Source of the DNA: Phoronis australis
Taxonomy: Eukaryota > Phoronida > Phoronidae
Assembly: GCA_002633005.1 (NCBI GenBank)
Contig: NMRA01000149.1
Span: 494,886 to 558,885, forward strand
Reading direction: 5' to 3'
Length of the DNA stretch: 64,000 nt
The notes beneath the pieces were generated by a model that did no database searches, was not told the DNA's origin, and worked only from the letters and a program-made list of their open reading frames with translations. Of this stretch, positions 38,605 through 52,489 are shown piece by piece. Each line of letters begins with the position of its first letter. The stretch's first letter is position 1. A program made the position numbers and the translations under genes.

Positions 38605-39163
38605 AAAAGTGGCGATGATGAACGAATAAAGATGTCAGAAATGAGTAAGAAATAACTCTATAGTCTTGTTCAATAGAACGTAACTACAAAAGTAGTGGAA
38701 AATCAGTCAACAAAGGAACAGCGTCATCAGAAAATCTCAAATAATTCGAAAAGTATACCTTTTAGCAAAAAATGAAGAACATTTCATTTTCTGAAAGCCC
38801 GTCAAAAATTCTATCATAAGATATAGTTTCACAAAATTCCGTAAAAGTTTTGAAAATTTTCAATTTTTTTCATTTTTTTGAAATTGAAAGTCAAATAACA
38901 CAAAAACGTTAAGTCTGAGAAAACAATTGTTACAGGTCATTCGAAAGAGTGTACCTCAGAAAATACACATGCAAAAATTCATCTGCTCTTTTGGTTCAAA
39001 ATGGCACCCCACCACGATTGAAAATGAATGAAAACGCGTCATATCTGCGATCTTGAAAAGAACTTCCTGTTAAGCAGCACTTGATAATACCTAGCTACAG
39101 GAAACTAAAACGTGAAAAATTTCGAAGCAATTGGTCAAACGCGTTTTCGGCCAGAAATTGATG

Positions 39164-39494
39164 TGCGCATGCGCAATGGTGGATATTTCCTCCATCTTTG
39201 ACCGGAAATAAATTATTTCCGGCACATCTGTAGAGCACTCTAGTATAAATAATCTAACCACCGATTTTCAGTCGTGTACGTCAAAAATTACGAGCATTTG
39301 AATCTGAATTCGAAAACAAAATGGCCGCCACGTCCCCCATTTTGAATCCCATCATGTCAAAAAACAACAAGGTTCTAGCTCTTTCAAAGATACAGAGTGT
39401 GTGCAAATTTCGTGCGAATCGGACGAAAAATGCGACCTATAGAGTGCGAACGAACAAAAAAGGAAAAAACTTGGTTTCAGAGCAACATACTTAA
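39164..39494 (+). promoter_or_regulatory. promoter-like cluster with 57-codon frame
   Basis: In order on the plus strand: a perfect NRF1-type palindrome TGCGCATGCGCA (39164-39175); two head-to-head ETS-like CCGGAAAT sites with 9-bp perfect arms (39202-39210 and 39214-39222); TATAAAT near 39244; and an ATG at 39321 in context ACAAAATGGCCGCC. This opens 57 codons, ending at 39492-39494. The peptide is short, basic and unrecognised. CAAAATGGCCGCC also resembles YY1 sites and turns up in invertebrate repeats, so this may be a decayed repeat. Confidence 0.25.
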
Positions 39495-39887
39495 CGAAAT
39501 TCTATTCCAAGTGTTAAAATTTATTCACAAATTTGTTTCTGTTGTTTTAGAAATTTCAGATCTGTTTAAATATATTTCACGAAGCCATTGACAAACAGTT
39601 AGTGAGGGTTGACCCGGAGCTCCAATTATATACAGAACTATTGGTCGCGTAATAGGTATTTAAACGACCAGCAGGTTCGAAACTATCATGGTTCTTACAT
39701 GAGCAGATCAATCCCATGAACAGAAATGGTCACTTTTGCAAGCACCGAGAGCTATATTCACTCGACGACAGCAGGCCACAGGATTGTTGGGTTCAACAAA
39801 TGTATCATAATTAAAGCGCATATACCTCCGCGTTCCGCACAAAAACTTTTAATTCGTAACTCTTTCCGCAGTAAAATTTGTCTCAAC

Positions 39888-39950
39888 TTGTTCCTTACTC
39901 AGATGGCAAATGATTTCTGAGTTGGCAAACAACTGACAGCTAGCTATTGA
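39888..39950. repeat. dispersed repeat family R1, short fragment
   Basis: CTTGTTCCTTACTCAGATGG followed by AAATGATTTCTGAGTTGGCAA matches one arm of family R1 (see 41741-42110). Only one arm is present. Confidence 0.5.
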
Positions 39951-40494
39951 GAACATGTTCGGCGCACTATTCCCGATACCCTGCAATTAGCACACGACCA
40001 GAAAAAAAATGACTTGTTCACGGCTATCGAATTTGGTTAGACAAAGTATAAAGCGGTAGTTTATAAACACTAAAGACATATTTTGAAACCATGCATTCTT
40101 CGTTTTCTGCTGATGCTGAATAACCTTATACTTTCGGGAAGTAAGTCCACACAGTCTAGTCCTGGGTTGACTTAAGAGGCAGTGTTTTTTTTTAACCAAA
40201 TATGAACCCCGATATTGAAGTTCCTCACAGACGTAAATAGATGTTCGAATTTTGTAGTAAACAACTCGTAAATTTGTACAATTTTCTTTTTAGCCACTAA
40301 TTTTTGACTGAGACAGGGTCATATACCAGTGGGCGATGGAGCAGTTGCGAAACGCAACAAGCTTTTACCAACATATGCAAGCTGCAAAATTTGTGCACCA
40401 CTGAAGAGGTAAGGTAGCGATTTATTGACTTTAAAGTGGGTGATATTGTTTAACACTCAATCTGACTGTCTACCACCAATAAACATTTCCGTTG

Positions 40495-40660
40495 TCAAGA
40501 ACTAATGAAGTGTCAGTTCGTTCGGAGCCCTGAAATCGTCTCTAAGATGACCAAGGAATGAACTGAGACCAACTGAATGTCATAACGGAAAGCGGCCTAA
40601 GGCAAAAGTTGTTTTTATGACGTAAGGCGCGGTTGTTACTGCTCTAAGACAATAATAAGA
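40495..40660. repeat. dispersed repeat family R1, right-arm copy
   Basis: It reads GTCAAGAACT...GTGTCAGTTCGTT..GGAGCCCTGAAATCG...GGAATGAACTGAGACCAA, the complement of the R1 left arm. It ends in AAAAGTTGTTTTTATGACG and TTACTGCTCTAAGAC, as in the copies at 42 and 52.7 kb. Decayed and non-coding. Confidence 0.5.
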
Positions 40661-41249
40661 TATGTGGACTATTACGGTAACAACCAATCGTGGTACAAAG
40701 CCGCATGGATTTAAATATGTTTCCACGTCCAGTCATTTTCAGGTACAGTTGGGCTGGCTAAACAATAGGCCTGCATATAGAACAATGAAAACAGTGACAT
40801 TTTCTTCAAAAACGTATTGTTGGCATTAAGAAAGTGTTTAGGACATTTCTTCAGAATGTTGATTATTGAAGCTCGAGATGACAGTAAGTCTGCAGATGCG
40901 AAATAATGGTACTTTCAACATATTACATTTAATACTTGGCGTTGTCACGGTGACAAATGGCCTTCCGTCAACACATCAGATGGCGCCACGACCAAGGTGG
41001 ATCAACATTTGATTTCGCGAGGTTACTTTATCGCAAAATGAAGTCGAAGATTGTCATCGAGCATTTCCCTAAACAACGTTTTCGTTCAAAGTCACATATA
41101 AAATGAAATTATCTGATCATACATCAATTGGCATATTTTGTCAAGGTGTCATTTCTATAAGGGGATATCTAGTCGAACTGCGTTACAAAGAAACTGGTTC
41201 ATTATAACCTGTTCGCTCACTTGTTTGTCAATATGTTGAATTTTTAACC

Positions 41250-41355
41250 CAGCGAAGCGCTTTGGGGTATAAAAACACCACACTGACTCATCCCATCTTG
41301 AATTGTTGCCGAATGAGCTGGTAACTCAGGTCTCAGGCAATGCACATTGACAAGG
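41250..41355 (+). repeat. dispersed repeat family R4, copy 1
   Basis: TTGGGGTATAAAAACACCAC, then ACTGACTCATCCCATCTTGAATTG and a stretch ending TCTCAGGCAATGCAC, align in order with 46465-46570. Two copies are seen in the window. Non-coding. Confidence 0.6.
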
Positions 41356-41740
41356 CCTACTACAACGGTACGCCGGGCCTTTTTCGAATTCGCAATACAG
41401 GGAAGCTTTTCTTGAGTCGCTGATTGGCTCAATTCATTTTCTGATTTTTGGGAGCCTAATACTGAGGAAGTGCAGTTTCAAAAGTTCTATTCTTACTGAC
41501 AAAAGGTTCTGCCAGACGGTTCTCCGTTGTATCGCACGCCCGCGTTCGATTGAATTCATCAATTGGGGGAAAATATAAATTATTAATCATTAAGAAGACA
41601 AACTTAGTGTTCTGTATTTTCTCATAACATACTTTGTAGCAGGCCCAACACATGCAAGCATACGCGCTCACATCCATGTGATTTCACGCGTCCGACACCA
41701 ACCTGCGTTCCGCCGAAGCTGCTAACTTTTGATTTAGTCC

Positions 41741-42110
41741 ACTAGTACTGCTATAAAATTGGTCTCAACTTGTTCCTTACTTAGACGAGAAGTGATTTTT
41801 GGTCTTGTAAAGAACTGCCATTTCATTCGCCGACCAATAGTGTCTCTTCATTCGTTTACCGCTCCCACGTACATTCTTTCCAACCCCATAAATCGCATCT
41901 ATTTCTTCGAAGGAAGAAAGTGAGACCAATTTCATGACGGAAGGTACGTGGTCTAAATCAAAAGTTGTTTTTTTGTGACCGAAATTGGATTCAAATAGCC
42001 GATTTAAGAAAATGTGAACTGCAACAGGATCACTGACAAGCCTATGTCGTGTCTCAATTGCCAGGTGGCGCCACGAATCAGACTTCAATGGATTCCACTG
42101 GACTCAACTA
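41741..42110. repeat. dispersed repeat family R1, most complete left end
   Basis: The left end is AGTACTGCTATAAAATTGGTCTCAACTTGTTCC, followed by TTACTTAGACGAGAAGTGATTTTTGG and AAAGAACTGCCATT. The right part has GTGGTCTAAATCAAAAGTTG. The ends AGTACTGCT.. and ..ATACTGCTTTAG (at 52.7 kb) suggest terminal inverted repeats. The interior is unrelated to any protein I recognise. Confidence 0.6.
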
Positions 42111-43699
42111 GTCTCAAGTATTCCATGCATATATCCACTTGTCATGTCGATCTCTTACCATAACTTTCCAAATTATTTCAGATAAGCTCCAGCGATTTCT
42201 CGACTTAGACCATATTTGTTTTCTGCAGCTGCATGAGGAGTCCTCATCACGAACACCAACCCTTTCATATGAATACCAGCTAGTCAGTATTTTAATACAT
42301 TTAAAAATGTTTCCTGAGGTACATCACTTGAAAAACCCCGAGTACTCAGCAGTCTGTAGCACACCCTTGACAAGGAGCGCATCGCTTGATACGAGGGGAT
42401 AGTTTATATATTTTAGTACCGACGCTCGTCATTTTAGTTCTACTATTTTATATTTTTATTCGTTGGTAACTGTACGGCATTGCAACATCTATTTGAAAAA
42501 CCCTAGTAGCGAATTTCTCATGAAGGCATAGTAAACTTTCAAGGCATGGTACAACTGAATGTATTCGCCTAAATGTACAGAGACCAAGTCAGGATTATGT
42601 GTATGCCAATCTGTTGCTAGTTTGATGCAGACGTTTTCATAGTCCAATGAGTTAAATGTCCAAAGGACATAAGTCTCTGAGATTGGTAAGTGAGGACTAT
42701 TTATGAGTCTACGTGACGCCTGCGCCTTAATTAAAGCCCTGAGCCGCAGCTCGTCTGTTCATCCTGTGACCATATCTTTTTTCTGTGTAGCTAGATATAT
42801 CTTCAAACATTTGACATTCAAAATCACCGCATTATAACTTAGCATTTTTTTTTGTAAAGACATATTTTATGCTCTTCTAATATACGTAAATTATTTAGAA
42901 AGAGGTCGGAAAAACCTAAATTCGCAGTTGTTTTCACAACACTGTTTTTATGACTTCGTTTGGCTCAAACTTTTTTCTGCTCCATTAATAGCCGTTCATT
43001 TGACTTCATATTTCATATATCATATTCTGCGCATATTTTATTTTTTACAATAACAAAAATGTCTACACACAATGCCATCATCAACAATCAATTATATTTT
43101 AACCCACTCTACACAATGCTGCATTTTTGTCAACTTTTAAAGTATGTTCCATTTTTAAAAGTGTTACACTTTCAGAAGGTACACCCATGTTGACCACTTC
43201 AGTGTTCTAAAGCTTGCGTGGATTTGCTTAAAGTGTTGTACAAGTCAATAACTTCTGTTCAATGCAAAATATACAAACTTGCAAAATATTTCCTTTAAAC
43301 TAAGCAAAAACATTTCAGCCTTGTGGAAATGTGTTTTACCCTTTATTCAGGTCCATAACGGCATGTCTTGGTCATCTCCTTCACTCCGCGAAGTTCCTCA
43401 ACTGATGTTCCATTGTCCCAGGTAGCCTATCGTTGTTTTACATAGCCAATGTTCCGGTCCTGTCTTTCTCAAGTCCCGACATATCCCCTGCTCAAACATT
43501 GCTGGATCCGACGTTTCATTTTTCCGACGCCCCCAGAAGCTTGGCTCGGTGCTAACTGGTCCCGTTAAAATTTCGGTGTCATCCCAAGTCTTTTGTTAGT
43601 CGTCCATTACACCTTGTACCATAACTTGCATGTTCACCAATAAACATGTTTTCTGACCATATTTTTGTTCCCGTTTTTTCTAACAAAAGCAATTACCCC

Positions 43700-44170
43700 C
43701 GAGAAGCAACCAATGTATTTCTAATATTCAACAACGGTGCTTACTCAAAACCGTTCACAGTGGCGTCCGTCTCAGTCTCATCTGTCGACTAGTTATGAAC
43801 ACATCGCCTTATTCGTGTGTCGAAATTTGCCCAAGGCGAAACAAGAGGAGTTGTTAATTGCTCAAAACTCCAACCCCGGGAGCCAAATACCCCCCGAAAA
43901 GTGCATTTTTTGCGCATGTGACTTAATGCACATGACGCACATAAAAAAACGTGCTAATTACACCAGTTTCATGGAGTACCGAGCTGAGAGGACATGGCGG
44001 TGCCAGAACATCAAGACAGGAATAACCAGGCCCGGGGAGCGTCGTCTGGGAACCAGTTGGATGGGAAAACAAAGAGGCTGGTGATTTAGCAACGAGCTTC
44101 TTTATAATTTAGTTTTGATATTGTAATCGAATTCTTTTAGAAAATAAATTTTGTATTAAAATAAAGAAGT
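43700..44170 (+). other. unassigned open frame next to a CpG boundary
   Basis: An open frame of about 115 codons (43737-44084) contains a CIFCACDLMH segment with three cysteines and histidines and a basic end. It is followed by two poly(A)-like signals (near 44143 and 44160). CpG depletion begins just after it. An acceptor-like TTCACAG lies at about 43751-43757. This could be a terminal exon of an unknown plus-strand gene, but I recognise no family and the cysteine spacing is not a known zinc finger. Confidence 0.15.
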
Positions 44171-46464
44171 CAACATTGTAGTGAATCCTTTGAATCGTTC
44201 TAAAATTTTAGGATGTTGGGTTACCTTAGTCAAAACCACAGGTAGAGGAGTTCCTGTCTAATTCGGCAGAATAGTAAGACTGATTTTGCTCATAAAATGT
44301 TAAGGTTTAATTTCATTTCATGAAACTAAAAAAGCTCACAGTTTACCAAAAAAACCTCAATGTTGGATTGATGTAATTTTAATAGTTATAACATTCTTAA
44401 TGAGATGGTATGAAACAACTGGAATTAAAACAGTTTGTCTCTCACCACCTTATGCAAGTTAGAAAACCAAATGCTAATTACACATATGAAAGATTTGAAA
44501 ACTGTGTTACCAACTAGTAACATTGTCAGTTTGGTAACTAGACACTTCTGTTTGGAATCTCAGTAACACTAAGTTAGTTTGAAATTTCACCACCAAGTGA
44601 ATTTGCCTTTAATCTGCATTTTAATGTGAACAATATAAGAAGATGTGTTTTTATGACTTGATGAAGCTTATGGAAATATTATTTGCAGTATCACAACATT
44701 ACAGATTCTTTTATAGGATAACAGAAAATCATTCATGCAACACCAATAGTTAAATTAAGAGTCTTAAGTATGTAGTTGGAGATTGATTCCTGGCTCCAAT
44801 TTTATCATACAAGTAGGAAGGTGATCAAGCCACTGACCCGGACTAATGACTTGTATCCAGTTAACATGCTTCAAATATCCATCAGCTATCAACAACTGGG
44901 TGCAAATGTAGCCTTCATACCATTGTTTGAATAGAACAAATAAGACAACAACTCTATCAGACAAAAACACTGTATTGTTGACTTGTCACCACAGCCGTAC
45001 ATTTGACTTAATGCTTAAGAAATTTAATGCATTTCAACTTGCACCGACTTCACCGTTGAAAGAATGTGTCACAGTTGTGAACTGTTGTTCTCTTTCTGAA
45101 GCAGGCATTGTTCTGGTCCTCTGAAAAATCAAAAGTCATAATGTATAGCTTGAAAGAGCAAGATAAACATTTAACTGAGGTATTAGACTAGATCATAGTT
45201 TGCACAGCAAATAAATAGCCACTTTAGTCTCATTAACATGACTGGTAACACACTGTCGCTAATGTCTTCACACACTCGTTCGAAAATCTATTATTTTACA
45301 GAAGACAGTTTCAAAAAGCCAGAATGTCACTCTCAATGAACTTTCCAACACAGCCTCCCTTGGACTTTTACCTGAGAGTGCCTAGTGTCTGCTCACAAAT
45401 ATTCACAAGATCCAACTGAGAACACGGTTATGTAAAGCAGAAACAACACAAGTGTACCAGAGAACATGCATAATGAAGACGAATGTGTTGCAACACTGGT
45501 GCTCAGTTTGTCACTCAACACTACTCGAACATTTTCAAGTGACAAGTCCATCATGTGATTGTCTAACAAATGCTTGAAGCTGCAGGACACTGTGCAAAAA
45601 GTGGAGTCTGGTGGAATGTGACTACAAAGCACTACGACTGATGCCCCTGCCCAACACACCAAAGCAATCCCAAAATGTAACAAAATGACAACGAACAAAC
45701 AATGAATTAAACACAAACTTGAAGGTGTGATTATTACCAGTAAACATTTTGAATAACTCCTGCGGCCAGAGCATTGCCCATTGTTGCGACGCACTTGCAT
45801 AGAATTGTGAATTTTGGCAAGTTAAAAAAATGGGAGATTTTTGTTCATTATTTGTTGTGACCTCAATGTGATATCCAAAGAGGGAGACAGCAGACTGGAC
45901 AGACCATGTAAGTAATACGAGATATGGTGTACTTTTAAATTCACTTCACTTTGTGTATACCACATCCCTTTTTATTCACTTGGCCTAACCACAACAAACA
46001 CTGTAACAGTTGTAAATCTTGCATGTTCACTGTCAGGGCTTGAATTACACACAGCACATTATCTAACAGTGTCTGAAAGAATGCTCTGACCATAATGGCA
46101 GTAAAAGGGTGAAATCTGTAAAAAACAAAACATTCTGATACAAAGCATGCTCATTATGTACTATGTGACATGCTCTCCTAATAATGCAAACTATAATATT
46201 TTAACTTTCTGTGTCTTATCAATTAGGCAGCAATGATTGCTGTTAGAAGTTCCAGAGTGACTAACAACCAAAACGTTCAGAATTTCCAGCCAAAATTTGC
46301 TTAGCCACCACGAAGAGGCAGAGTGTTTAAGAAGAGTCATGGGCAAGAAAAGTAGGTCAAAGGTGCAACAAACACAATCCCTAGCCACCACACTTTAAAA
46401 TAAATCTCAAACTGCCAGCCAATCCAATAGGTGCCAACTTTTAATTAAATTAGGAGGGGGAATG

Positions 46465-46570
46465 TGACTGTGTGCCACCTTGGGGTTTAAAAACATTAAC
46501 CCACTCACTCAATCTTGAATTATTGTGTTGGTGAAGTGACAACTCAAGTCACAGGGAATACAATAAATAC
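46465..46570 (+). repeat. dispersed repeat family R4, copy 2
   Basis: CCTTGGGGTTTAAAAACATT, CCCACTCACTCAATCTTGAATTATTG and CAACTCAAGTCACAGGGAATAC parallel 41250-41355 in order. CpG positions of copy 1 tend to be TG or CA here, as expected of a copy lying in methylated DNA. Confidence 0.6.
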
Positions 46571-48639
46571 ATGTAAAATTAGCCACTATCCAACTTTTAG
46601 GGTTGGACAGCCCCAATAAACTCTGTCGCATTCCTGAGTTGTGGAAAGTTGCCACAGTATCAAAACTATTTCATTGTTGCTAGCACACAACATGTCTGAT
46701 TTCAGCATGCTAACTCTAGCTAACAAACAAGTGGTGCAGTCAGAGAGGTATATGTTTCACCCCAGTTTGAACAAGTCATTTTCATAAGACTCTGATCTGC
46801 AATTTGCCCACGTCTTTTTTATCTATTCCTAAAAAGACCAATTTGCCAACAAATTCAGGACCTAAGGTCTAATAACCTGAACACTTTGCCCAAAATATGA
46901 CCAACTCAACAAACCGCTCTCAATTGAACATATTAATTGAGATCTGCACACACCAAAGAGCAACTAAATTGTATTACACCTTTCATCCAGCGTGCTGTAA
47001 TATGGGCCTTCAATGTCTTGCACCAACATAGAGTACACGTCAAAAGTATTCAGCGGACAAAATGACACAGAATTCCCCGTCATGAGGGCAGGGGAGGGGG
47101 GGGGAGGAGCCTAATTCAGCATAAGAGAAGTCTTCTCACATGAACGAGAATGAAGACCAATTAAAGGAAAAGTTATTATGGTGGCCAATTCCAAGTCACT
47201 CAGTAATTATTACTCGTCATTTTTGCTGTCGCGACTGGAATGCTATTCTGTCTGAATACTTTTGTCTTGTACTGTATAAGCAGTGGGCATGTCTCTCTTT
47301 CAGGAGCAGTCTTACTTACTTGCCACCATGTATTTGTCACACAACAATCTGGTGTATCCTGTTATGGTGGTCTCAACAGAGTATCAACGACACGGGAGGG
47401 AGTTGATGCCAAAATGAAGAGTAATCTGGAATATAGCATGAAGTATTACTCTGAGCTTTCAACCTAATACATTCAATGGAATTGCAAGTAGCAGCCAATG
47501 AGCCTCATGCAAGACAAGCAACAGCACGGAGATTGTCAAATAATTCTCAAGCAGTGAACAGTGACAACTCGTACATGGCGTCTACTTGTTCATATTGGTT
47601 TCCCACCAACCTTGTAATCCATGAGTTAAGAAAATGCACAGAACCGGGGCTCGCATGCGGTCTCACAAAAAATGAGCATTAGTACATTTGCACTGTAAAT
47701 ACAATCTGTATCGAAAGGTAAAAAGCACGAACAGCAAGACTAAGCTGGATATATAATCACTTTGGGTGAAAAAGAAGCGCAACAAAAGAACTCTCATAAG
47801 TTGTTAATCAGTTTACACTTGTACTTGCATGAAAGCTGGAACTCAAACTGTACTACACTAATTTCTCTAATAATTTTTACAAAATTTTACTAGCTACTGT
47901 TTCTGTAGACATTCAATGTGCAATTTTTTCAACAGCCTAGTGATTCAACAAATTGTTATAATCTTAACCAAGGTACACTAGCAATCACAGAAAATGTAGC
48001 CACCTAGAGCAAAAATTAACAGCAAAATATTTCAATGGCTTCTGCAGCTAGATTTGCCGCACAAACTACATATTTCATTTCAGTTTGAGGCTGGGGAGTT
48101 CTTTGTATCTGGATCTCCTGCATATGCAGCACAAATCCCATACTTGAGCACTGGAGGCAGTATAGTCTCCAGTAAATTCTGGTCATGTTCAAATAAATGC
48201 AATCAAGTCCAAATACTGATGCGCTTTAGAGCACACGTGACTACAGACAATCGCGTATTCTAATGATTCCACGCAGGCTTATTATCACAACTCAGAGTCT
48301 CATGGCCAGGACTTCTCTGTGCATGTGAATATTTATAAAAAGGTGCCACACATTTCGTGAATACATGCTTATATAATCAAACCACAGGCGGTACATACAA
48401 AGTCTTTAAAAAAATGTTGCAAGAGCGGTATTTTAATACCTATTCTGGAGTTGTAATTTCTACAAGCAAGCTAAACATAAACATAGAATAATGGCTAACT
48501 CTAATAAACTGGTCCAGCAATTGTCCTTGTCATGATAACAATTGCTTTCTGTCATTCAAAAGAATCTAGAGATCACACGCGACTGCTATGGAGCTGGGAA
48601 GGTCGACCAAACTGAAGCTGCCAAGAACTAGCCGTCTGT

Positions 48640-48960
48640 CAAAAGCATAACTTTTGATTTGGGCCACAAGTTGGTCTCGGTTAAAGGTGATTTCTGAGCC
48701 AGATCAAAAATGACAGTTCGTTATAGCTGAAGATTGCAGGCTCAAAAAGTCACATGCTCATGGTGCGTCATCTTATGCACCAAGAATGGCCTCGTCGAAT
48801 AACGAACTGTTAATTATTTGGAAACCCAGAAATCACCTCCCTTCTGAGTAAAGGAGTCGAGACCTATTGTACATTGGAAGTGGTCTAAATCAGAAGATTC
48901 ATTTCTTTGCTTTAACACTGCATTATCATCATTTTATATTTTTACTCACTGATGGCCCAA
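48640..48960. repeat. dispersed repeat family R1, fold-back copy
   Basis: The left arm (GTTGGTCTCGGTTAAAGGTGATTTCTGAG, ACAGTTCGTTAT) and right arm (ATAACGAACTGTTAATTATT, CCCAGAAATCACCTCCC, GAGTCGAGACC) are mutual complements. The right side continues GTGGTCTAAATCAGAAG as in the other copies. This is the clearest evidence that R1 is a long inverted-repeat element. Confidence 0.7.
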
Positions 48961-49429
48961 ATAATTTGCTTGGTAATGGAAATCATTTTTCATCATGTCA
49001 TGGAAAGATTTGAGACGTATTTTGTGTTGCTAAGTAACGTGTTAGCGGAACATTATTTACACTTGAGGAAGTGAGCAAGAGGAACATTACCCATTAATGT
49101 ATCGTACGACGAAAGCATACCTCACGTAACACGCAGCCTCCTAGCATCACCCATTGACACAAATCACCTGAAATATCCACAATCACTTCATTAATAAACA
49201 ATAAATCTCATAAATTGCTCGGGTGTTGTTTGAATAAAAAATGAAACATGAATTCCTCTAGATACTACATAGCACAAATTAGATGAATCATGATTTTCTT
49301 TAGCTTTCCATCTCTTTTAAGATTCCACCAACGCAGAATAATTCCACAATTGTTAAGACTACAGTATACCCATGTTATCCTCACTCAAAGCTACATTTCA
49401 CACCACTAAAAATGAAAACTTGAAAAAAA

Positions 49430-49520
49430 CCTTTTTACTCTCATGAAACCGGTCTCTTAATATGTTTTCCCGTGTTCATTTCCGTTAAGGAAAATGGAAT
49501 CGTATCAAGGTAAGGAATAT
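49430..49520. repeat. dispersed repeat family R3, short copy
   Basis: CCTTTTTACTCTCATGAAACCGGTCTC and a following CCGTGTTCATTTCCGTTAAGG match the core of the copies at 15.9 and 30.8 kb. Confidence 0.5.
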
Positions 49521-52489
49521 TAGCCACCTAAACAGTTTGATATGCAGTTTTAATAAACACAATGGAAGATGGACACTTCACAGGAACACACCACGTTATT
49601 TTGAACATAATGCCAGTTTGAAAAAATAACCAAAAATAAATCTTTAAGTCCTCACACAGTACTGATTTAAAGCCATCTTAAGAAGTAATTTATTCACAAC
49701 AAAACCTCAAATTCAATCAGCATCAAAATATTTAGTCGACAAAATTTGTCCGAAGCTACACGACTCCTCAGATTGTCAATGTTATCAAAGAACAACTTCA
49801 AATCATATTAATTCATAAATATTCATATTTTAACAATTGTAAAATATATCACCTCGTAATCCCATAAAATCATCACTACTGTATTGAACTCCAGATCTGA
49901 TCACCTGAACAGGTGGGTTTGTAAACTGGTACTTCCTTACAATTTAACATATGCTCGAGACCCAACAGCATACACAAAGTATTTTTTGCTTATAAAGCAT
50001 CACTGTTCAACAAACAGCGTTAAACAACAAGGAAACTTTTCATTACAAAAAGCATACATTATCGTTGTGTAATTATGCATACCATTTCCATGGATTCTGA
50101 ACTTGATTACAATTTCAGTAGAAAAAGATACGTTGTTTTTGGATTGACACCCATTAAAATACTACAAGGAACGTGGAATATGTTTGCAAATTCAATAAAA
50201 GCCAAATTGAGAAACTGTTAATTTTAACTTCACTTGCACACAGCTTTGGAAAAATAAATCGTGCGAGTTCCCGTTTCCAACATATTTTACTGTATTCCAT
50301 AACACAATCAATTGGTTTAATACCTGCTCCAGTTAATGGGATTGAGGCCCACTGATGATCAAAACCCACCAGGTCCAAGTTGTTTCATAGTCAACACACC
50401 AGCCACTCTCAAGTACACGAAACTGAATAAATTCTCTCAATTCACCGGATACGAAAGCTATGAAGATGCATTTCTACATGGTGCTTCATAAATTCCAACA
50501 AGAGAAATTTCACAAACTTAAACATAGTAACATCACTTTATTCAAAGGGGGGCAGCACTTATTTACCATGTATTCCTTTGTATGTAGCCTTCTCGTTCAG
50601 GTCAACGCCGATGCTGAGCTTAACCGCCCACCCTTGAATTCCCAAAATTTCCCCAAGTCTGTCTCACACACCCAGAATTTAAAAACGCAGACCTTTAGTT
50701 CCTTAAAACATGAAATTCTCAACCAAGAATGTCGGCTCCCAAAATGCACACAATATGCCTATCTGAGACAAATAGCGCATAGCGGACATCTTGACACTAT
50801 TTTTAATGAGAACCATACTGCAGTTAATGTGATAAAAACATAACATGGAAATCCTTGTGTGTTAACCTGAATCTGTAGACAGTGAAAACGCACATCCTCA
50901 AATTTCCCTTTTGGGAACATCCATGCTCAGCTTGCCCACACCCTAATTTCTTTTTAGTTTTTCTAATTAATCATTTTGGGTATAAACGCAGTGGAGTGAA
51001 GTTATTTTTCAAACCTTTACATCTAATTTTGAAGATGTCTCATCTATGGCAAACAATTACTACACTGAAGTCCAAGTACAAGAACTAAAAATTAATATCC
51101 TATTAAAACGTAGGATATCCACTTAGAAATATATCGCAAGACATCACGCAAAAACACTCAAAATGGTCTGATGTAAACTCTAATGCAAGCTTTAAGGTGA
51201 GCTCAAGAAAGAACATGCATAAATTTGCATTACTAGGTCATTTGATTTTAAATTCGACAAAATCAAAAGAAAAATTGAATATTGCTGCCGCATAATGAGC
51301 AAAATTATGTTTGTTACAGCAAGGTATAACAAAGCAATACACTGAAATGTTTGATATCGGCAAGAGCAATGATATTTTTTTTTTTGACAGATGTGTTTGA
51401 AAATGATACCTGACCACAACTGACACTTATTTATACAAAACTTCATCTGTTCGCTGCCGCAAAATTCAACTCAAGTCACCATTTGTCCTGTCTGAAAAGA
51501 AAAATGCTGCACAAAAAGCATTTGCAATGAACAATTATTCTTCAGCATCCTCAAATTATTTCAGAATGCACCATTTCAACACATCTGGGTTTTTCTAATA
51601 AATTGATCACCAGTTTGTGTAATACGAACCATAAGTGATTATTTCAGGAAATTAATGTTTTTGATTCATTTTATCACCATGTCGCAGCCAACCTCATCGC
51701 ATTATTTAAAAACTTGTTCTTTATGAATTCGTCTAATGGTTCCGAAGAGCACAGAATGAACAAAGATGAGCACCACAGAGCATTGATCCGCAACTGTTGT
51801 GTCACAAATGCCACAAATGAAAAACACTTGTCTTGTGAACTCTGTCAATGCCAAGTGTTTTCTAAGACCTGCATTTCCCAGTGCCAAATTAATTTAAAGG
51901 ATACACATAACCAAGGGTGCAATCACAAAAACGCTCTGCAATAGTTTTTGGTAAATTGTTATGAAACTTGCAGGGTAAGCTGTACATACATTTTGTGATA
52001 TTCTAGAATAATGACATCATACATCGAGGCAGGTACTCACTACGTAGAGTGTTCATTTTTTTCAAGATTTCTGGTGAAAAAACACTACCGACTGTCAGTG
52101 AACGGTTTTGCTTGAAATTCATATTATTTGTTATTTAAGTCAATTAAACAACCACAATGGACAGTCCAGGGGCGATTATATCGATCGTAATTCAAGTAAG
52201 TGACTGATCAAAATTTCTTCACAAACGCGAAAAACGACTTGTTTAGGATTTGGTAGAGCTGTTTTCCTGTCATGTGCCAGTGTCATTAAACTGCAGTTAT
52301 CTCCCACGAAATTGAGGATTAACTGGTACCCAACTTGTCAATCAGCACATTTGGCAGTGGTTAGGTTACTCACTATAAGGCACGTGAGTCAAGTAAAAGA
52401 ATTAAAGTGGCATTAAACCCATGCTTTCGGTCAAGATTGAGCGCACTTGCTGTTATGAAATTGGGTCTTTTTGGTGTTCCTTACACAGT

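Larger units (their letters stand above)
20800..43700. other. gene-poor stretch
   Basis: No long or recognisable coding frame. It holds small inverted-repeat elements, minisatellites and microsatellites, E-box palindromes and a promoter-like cluster near 39.2 kb, each listed separately. The longest open frame (163 codons, minus, 31643-32134) has no recognisable motif, and a stop separates it from the frame to its right, so I do not call it a gene. Exons as short as those found at 3-10 kb could be missed. Confidence 0.4.

Noticed and set aside
45393-45800. 135-codon minus frame with hydrophobic runs that look like membrane segments
   Set aside because: Hydrophobicity follows from T-rich composition in a CpG-poor region; no signal peptide, family motif or splice evidence.
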